Source: Samsonia erythrinae (lineage in GTDB: Bacteria; Pseudomonadota; Gammaproteobacteria; Enterobacterales; Enterobacteriaceae). From it: a stretch of DNA of 64,000 bases. The notes below the pieces were generated by a model. The model ran no database searches and had not been told where the DNA came from. It was given only the letters and a program-made list of their open reading frames with translations. This document shows, piece by piece, positions 61,210 to 64,000 of this stretch. The stretch is taken from contig NZ_SMBY01000006.1 in NCBI RefSeq assembly GCF_004342665.1, positions 172,465 through 236,464 on the forward strand, given 5' to 3'. The translations under genes and the position numbers were made by a program. Each line of letters begins with the position of its first letter. The first letter of the stretch is position 1.

Positions 61210-61345
61210 GTCACGTGTCCCGTTTCGTTGGCCGTGGAGGGTTAGAGAAATCGATGTTTAATCGACAAGTTGCGCCGAGACAGGCATCACCACCGCATGC
61301 CCGGAGCAACCGGAGGAAAGGGAAAAGCGCCCTTCCCTTAATTAA

Positions 61346-62509
61346 TTACTGCTTAGCGCGTTCTTCCAGCATAACCACCGCCGGCAATTTTTTCCCTTCG
61401 ACAAATTCCAGGAATGCGCCGCCACCGGTAGAAATGTAGGAGATTTTATCGGCGATACCAAACAGATCGATCGCCGCCAGCGTGTCGCCGCCACCTGCAA
61501 TAGAGAAAGCATCGCTATCGGCAATCGCCTGTGCGATCGTTTCGGTCCCTTTGCGGAAGTTAGGGAATTCAAAGACGCCAACCGGGCCATTCCACAGAAT
61601 GGTCTTGGCGTTCTTCAGAATTTCTGCCAGACGATCGGCGGACACATCGCCCAGATCCAGAATCTGCTCTTCATCTTTAATTTCCGTAACGGACTTCAGC
61701 GTCGCCGTTGCAGTTTCAGAGAATTCTGACGCCACGCGCACATCGCTCGGTACGGGGATGTCGCAAGCGTCCAGCAGTTTTTTCGCTTCAGGGATCAGAT
61801 CGGCTTCGTACAGGGATTTGCCGACGTTGTGACCTTGTGCTGCCACAAAGGTGTTCGCAATACCGCCGCCCACAATGAGCTGATCAGCGATTTTCGACAG
61901 GGAATCCAATACGGTCAATTTGGTAGACACTTTAGAGCCGCCAACGATAGCAACCATCGGGCGCTCTGGCTTGCTCAGCGCTTTACCTAACGCTTCCAGT
62001 TCACCGGACAACAGCGGGCCGGCGCAGGCGATAGGCGCAAATTTACCCACGCCGTGCGTAGAAGCCTGCGCACGGTGAGCCGTACCAAATGCGTCCATCA
62101 CGAACACATCACACAGCGCCGCATATTTTTTGGACAGCACTTCGTCGTCTTTCTTTTCGCCTTTATTAAAGCGGACGTTTTCCAGCACAACCAGCTCACC
62201 CTCAGCAACGTCAACGCCGTCCAGATAATCTTTGGCCAGACGTACAGGCGAAGAGAGTTTATCTTTCAGATAGTTAACAACAGGCAGCAGAGAAAACTCT
62301 TCATTGTACTCACCTTCAGTCGGGCGTCCCAGATGGGAAGTGACCATGACGCGAGCCCCTTGTTTCAGCGCGGTTTCGATGGTCGGTAGGGAGGCACGAA
62401 TGCGCGCATCAGACGTCACTTTACCTTCTTTTACCGGCACATTCAGATCCGCACGAATAAGAACGCGTTTGCCAGCCAGATCCAGATCGGTCATCTTAAT
62501 TACAGACAT
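61346..62509 (-). CDS. pgk: Phosphoglycerate kinase Pgk
   Basis: Transfers phosphate between 1,3-bisphosphoglycerate and ADP in glycolysis. With the ATG at 62509 the protein is 387 residues, the E. coli length. Substrate-binding segments are [23 protein letters not shown] near 15-37 and [10 protein letters not shown] near 59. The nucleotide domain shows [19 protein letters not shown] and [19 protein letters not shown], then [11 protein letters not shown] and [16 protein letters not shown]. The frame remains open far upstream (to 62641) without homology. It follows epd by 71 bases. Confidence 0.98.
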   Translation of the reverse strand: MSVIKMTDLDLAGKRVLIRADLNVPVKEGKVTSDARIRASLPTIETALKQGARVMVTSHLGRPTEGEYNEEFSLLPVVNYLKDKLSSPVRLAKDYLDGVDVAEGELVVLENVRFNKGEKKDDEVLSKKYAALCDVFVMDAFGTAHRAQASTHGVGKFAPIACAGPLLSGELEALGKALSKPERPMVAIVGGSKVSTKLTVLDSLSKIADQLIVGGGIANTFVAAQGHNVGKSLYEADLIPEAKKLLDACDIPVPSDVRVASEFSETATATLKSVTEIKDEEQILDLGDVSADRLAEILKNAKTILWNGPVGVFEFPNFRKGTETIAQAIADSDAFSIAGGGDTLAAIDLFGIADKISYISTGGGAFLEFVEGKKLPAVVMLEERAKQ

Positions 62510-62580
62510 GGTGAATCCTCTTGTTGATTCTCTTTTAAAGTTGCTTGAGCGAGACGGCGACCCCGATCGCCATCGTCGTA

Positions 62581-63597
62581 CTAGAAACCGCAGGCTGCCA
62601 TCGCGCGTGTTGTATCCAACATCCGGTTGGCAAAGCCCCATTCGTTATCGCACCAGACCAATGTTTTAATCAGATGCTGACCACTGACCCGTGTCTGTGT
62701 GCCATCAACAATAGCACTGTGCGGATCGTGGTTAAAATCAGCCGACACTAGCGGCAACTCGGTATAATCAACTATACCACGAAACGACTCATGCGCTGAT
62801 TTTTGCAATAATGCATTAATTTCATTCACGTTTACGGCTTTCCTGACGCTGACGCTCAGGTCAATTGCCGTCACGTTAATCGTCGGCACCCGCACCGATA
62901 TCGCCTCAAAACGATCGACAAACTGTGGAAATACGCGGGTGATCCCCGCCGCCAGCTTGGTATCCACTGGGATGATCGACTGACTGGCCGCGCGCGTTCG
63001 CCGCAGGTCATGGTGATATGCGTCGATCACCGGCTGATCGTTCATTGATGAGTGGATCGTCGTTACCGTACCATTCTCAATGCCAAAAGCATCATCCAAC
63101 AGCTTGATAATCGGAATAATGCAGTTGGTCGTACAAGATGCATTGGAAACAATGCGATGTCCGCTTTCCAACTGATGGTGGTTCACACCAAACACGACCG
63201 TCGCGTCCAAATCCGTCGTTCCCGGGTGAGAAAAGAGCACTTTCTTCGCGCCAGCGGCCAGATGAGCCACGCCATCTTCCCGGCTACCGTATACGCCACT
63301 GCAATCCAGTACAATATCCACACCGAGTTCCCGCCAGGGCAACGACTGAACCGCAGCCTGATGCAGCAACCGGATGCAGTCATCTCCGACATAAAGCTGA
63401 TCGCATTCCTGACGTACATCCCACGCAAAACGGCCATGGCTGGAATCATATTTGAGCAGGTGCGCCATGCCTTCCGCACTCGCCAGTTCATTAATGGCGA
63501 CAACGCTAATTTCGGCTCGGCGACCGGATTCATACAACGCACGTAAAACACTGCGGCCGATTCGACCAAAACCGTTTATTGCAATACGGATTGTCAT
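62581..63597 (-). CDS. epd: D-erythrose-4-phosphate dehydrogenase Epd
   Basis: A GAPDH-like enzyme oxidising erythrose-4-phosphate to 4-phosphoerythronate, the first step of the DXP-dependent vitamin B6 route. PdxA of this window acts later in that route. With the ATG at 63597, behind aaggaac, it is 338 residues (E. coli 339). The NAD domain opens [23 protein letters not shown]. The catalytic cysteine is in [12 protein letters not shown] (about C154) and the conserved His lies in [17 protein letters not shown]. The ending [16 protein letters not shown] is the superfamily C-terminus. A Cra-type site lies about 90 bases upstream. Confidence 0.97.
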   Translation of the reverse strand: MTIRIAINGFGRIGRSVLRALYESGRRAEISVVAINELASAEGMAHLLKYDSSHGRFAWDVRQECDQLYVGDDCIRLLHQAAVQSLPWRELGVDIVLDCSGVYGSREDGVAHLAAGAKKVLFSHPGTTDLDATVVFGVNHHQLESGHRIVSNASCTTNCIIPIIKLLDDAFGIENGTVTTIHSSMNDQPVIDAYHHDLRRTRAASQSIIPVDTKLAAGITRVFPQFVDRFEAISVRVPTINVTAIDLSVSVRKAVNVNEINALLQKSAHESFRGIVDYTELPLVSADFNHDPHSAIVDGTQTRVSGQHLIKTLVWCDNEWGFANRMLDTTRAMAACGF

Positions 63598-63679
63598 GGC
63601 GTTCCTTTGTGTTATCACCGGTATAGCAGCCGATAGAATATACCCCAGAGAACCCTCTGTAAAACGCGCCAAAGCAATA

Positions 63680-63693
63680 ACTGAAACGCTTCA
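63680..63693 (+). promoter_or_regulatory. Candidate Cra (FruR) operator upstream of epd
   Basis: ACTGAAACGCTTCA fits the Cra consensus RSTGAAWCSNTHHW at every position. It lies about 85 bases before the epd start. In E. coli the epd-pgk operon is repressed by Cra, which responds to fructose-1-phosphate. Confidence 0.65.
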
Positions 63694-63810
63694 GCCAGCA
63701 TAAACGAATTAACAGGCAAAAGAAATATTCTCATCGGGCATACGCCAGAAGAGTGACTTGCGTCATAAAAAACGCCCACTGTCTACGGAGCGAATCCAGC
63801 AGGAAACGTA

Positions 63811-63839
63811 AAAAAAACCGCCGGCGTTAGCCAGCGGTT
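63811..63839 (-). terminator. Intrinsic terminator of tktA
   Basis: A stem AACCGCTGGC/GCCGGCGGTT (one mismatch) with a TAAC loop and eight T on the minus strand, about 35 bases past the tktA stop. Confidence 0.88.
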
Positions 63840-63871
63840 GCATACATCAGGACGACGTTAACGCGGCACTG

Positions 63872-64000
63872 TTACTTCAGCAATGCCTGAGCCTTCGCGA
63901 CCACATTGTCTACCGTAAAGCCGAACGCTTCAAACAGCTGTTCTGCCGGCGCTGATTCGCCAAAGCTTGTCATCCCCACAATCGCGCCGTTCAGGCCGAC
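63872..64000 (-). CDS. tktA: Transketolase TktA, C-terminal end (partial)
   Basis: The last 42 residues of a transketolase, cut by the window edge. Reading the minus strand gives [20 protein letters not shown] followed by a C-terminus that ends AKAQALLK. This matches the TktA C-terminus of E. coli ([25 protein letters not shown]). The thiamine-dependent catalytic parts are outside the window. Order tktA-epd-pgk-fbaA is the E. coli one, and tktA has its own terminator before epd. It could in principle be tktB, but the neighbours favour tktA. Confidence 0.9.
   Translation of the reverse strand, partial: VGLNGAIVGMTSFGESAPAEQLFEAFGFTVDNVVAKAQALLK

Overview
This window is a stretch of enterobacterial core chromosome. 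Nearly every protein is close to its Escherichia coli K-12 counterpart in length and motifs, but gene order, intergenic content and the accessory genes differ from E. coli. Order Enterobacterales is clear. A soft-rot type member (Pectobacterium, Dickeya or Brenneria-like) is my inference from the overall feel of the sequence and one diverged palindromic repeat; the window itself does not prove the genus.

Layout. (1) 95-6911, plus strand: the lptD-surA-pdxA-rsmA-apaG-apaH envelope and rRNA-modification operon. (2) 6936-11196: folA, followed by accessory genes (yjjPB, a LysE-type exporter, a VOC protein and a YafY-type regulator) where E. coli K-12 has kefFC and the cai/fix genes. (3) 11358-17012, minus strand: carAB, with ArgR-type boxes upstream, and dapB. 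(4) 17323-23025, minus: ribF-ileS-lspA-fkpB-ispH in overlapping order. (5) 23451-28484: rpsT, nhaA without its usual regulator nhaR, and dnaK-dnaJ behind a textbook sigma-32 promoter. (6) 28941-35382: satP, an MHS-family transporter, mog, an accessory membrane diguanylate cyclase preceded by a palindromic repeat, talB and yaaA. (7) 35430-40332, minus: thrLABC with leader peptide and attenuator. (8) 40543-49851: trmH-family gene, arcA, creA (creBCD absent), rob, gpmB, yjjX, trpR with its operator, slt and ettA.

(9) 49927-53930 is an accessory patch: an orphan chemoreceptor and a divergent LysR regulator/oxidoreductase pair. It lies exactly where the gene order jumps from the E. coli 100-minute region to the E. 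coli 63-66-minute region. (10) 53973-64000: serA, rpiA, argP, yggE, argO, mscS, fbaA, pgk, epd and the 3' end of tktA, in E. coli order.

Functionally the window covers outer-membrane assembly (LptD, SurA, LspA, Slt), amino-acid and pyrimidine supply (CarAB, DapB, ThrABC, SerA), and central carbon metabolism (TalB, FbaA, Pgk, Epd, GpmB, RpiA, TktA). It also carries global regulators (ArcA, Rob, TrpR, ArgP) and stress proteins (DnaKJ, MscS, NhaA). I found no tRNA, rRNA, CRISPR array, insertion sequence or prophage, and no obviously undescribed multi-gene system. The most interesting leftovers are regulatory: a pair of matched LysR-type boxes, a palindrome upstream of argO, a Pro-to-Leu change in a conserved ArgO motif, and the accessory diguanylate cyclase with two periplasmic cysteines.
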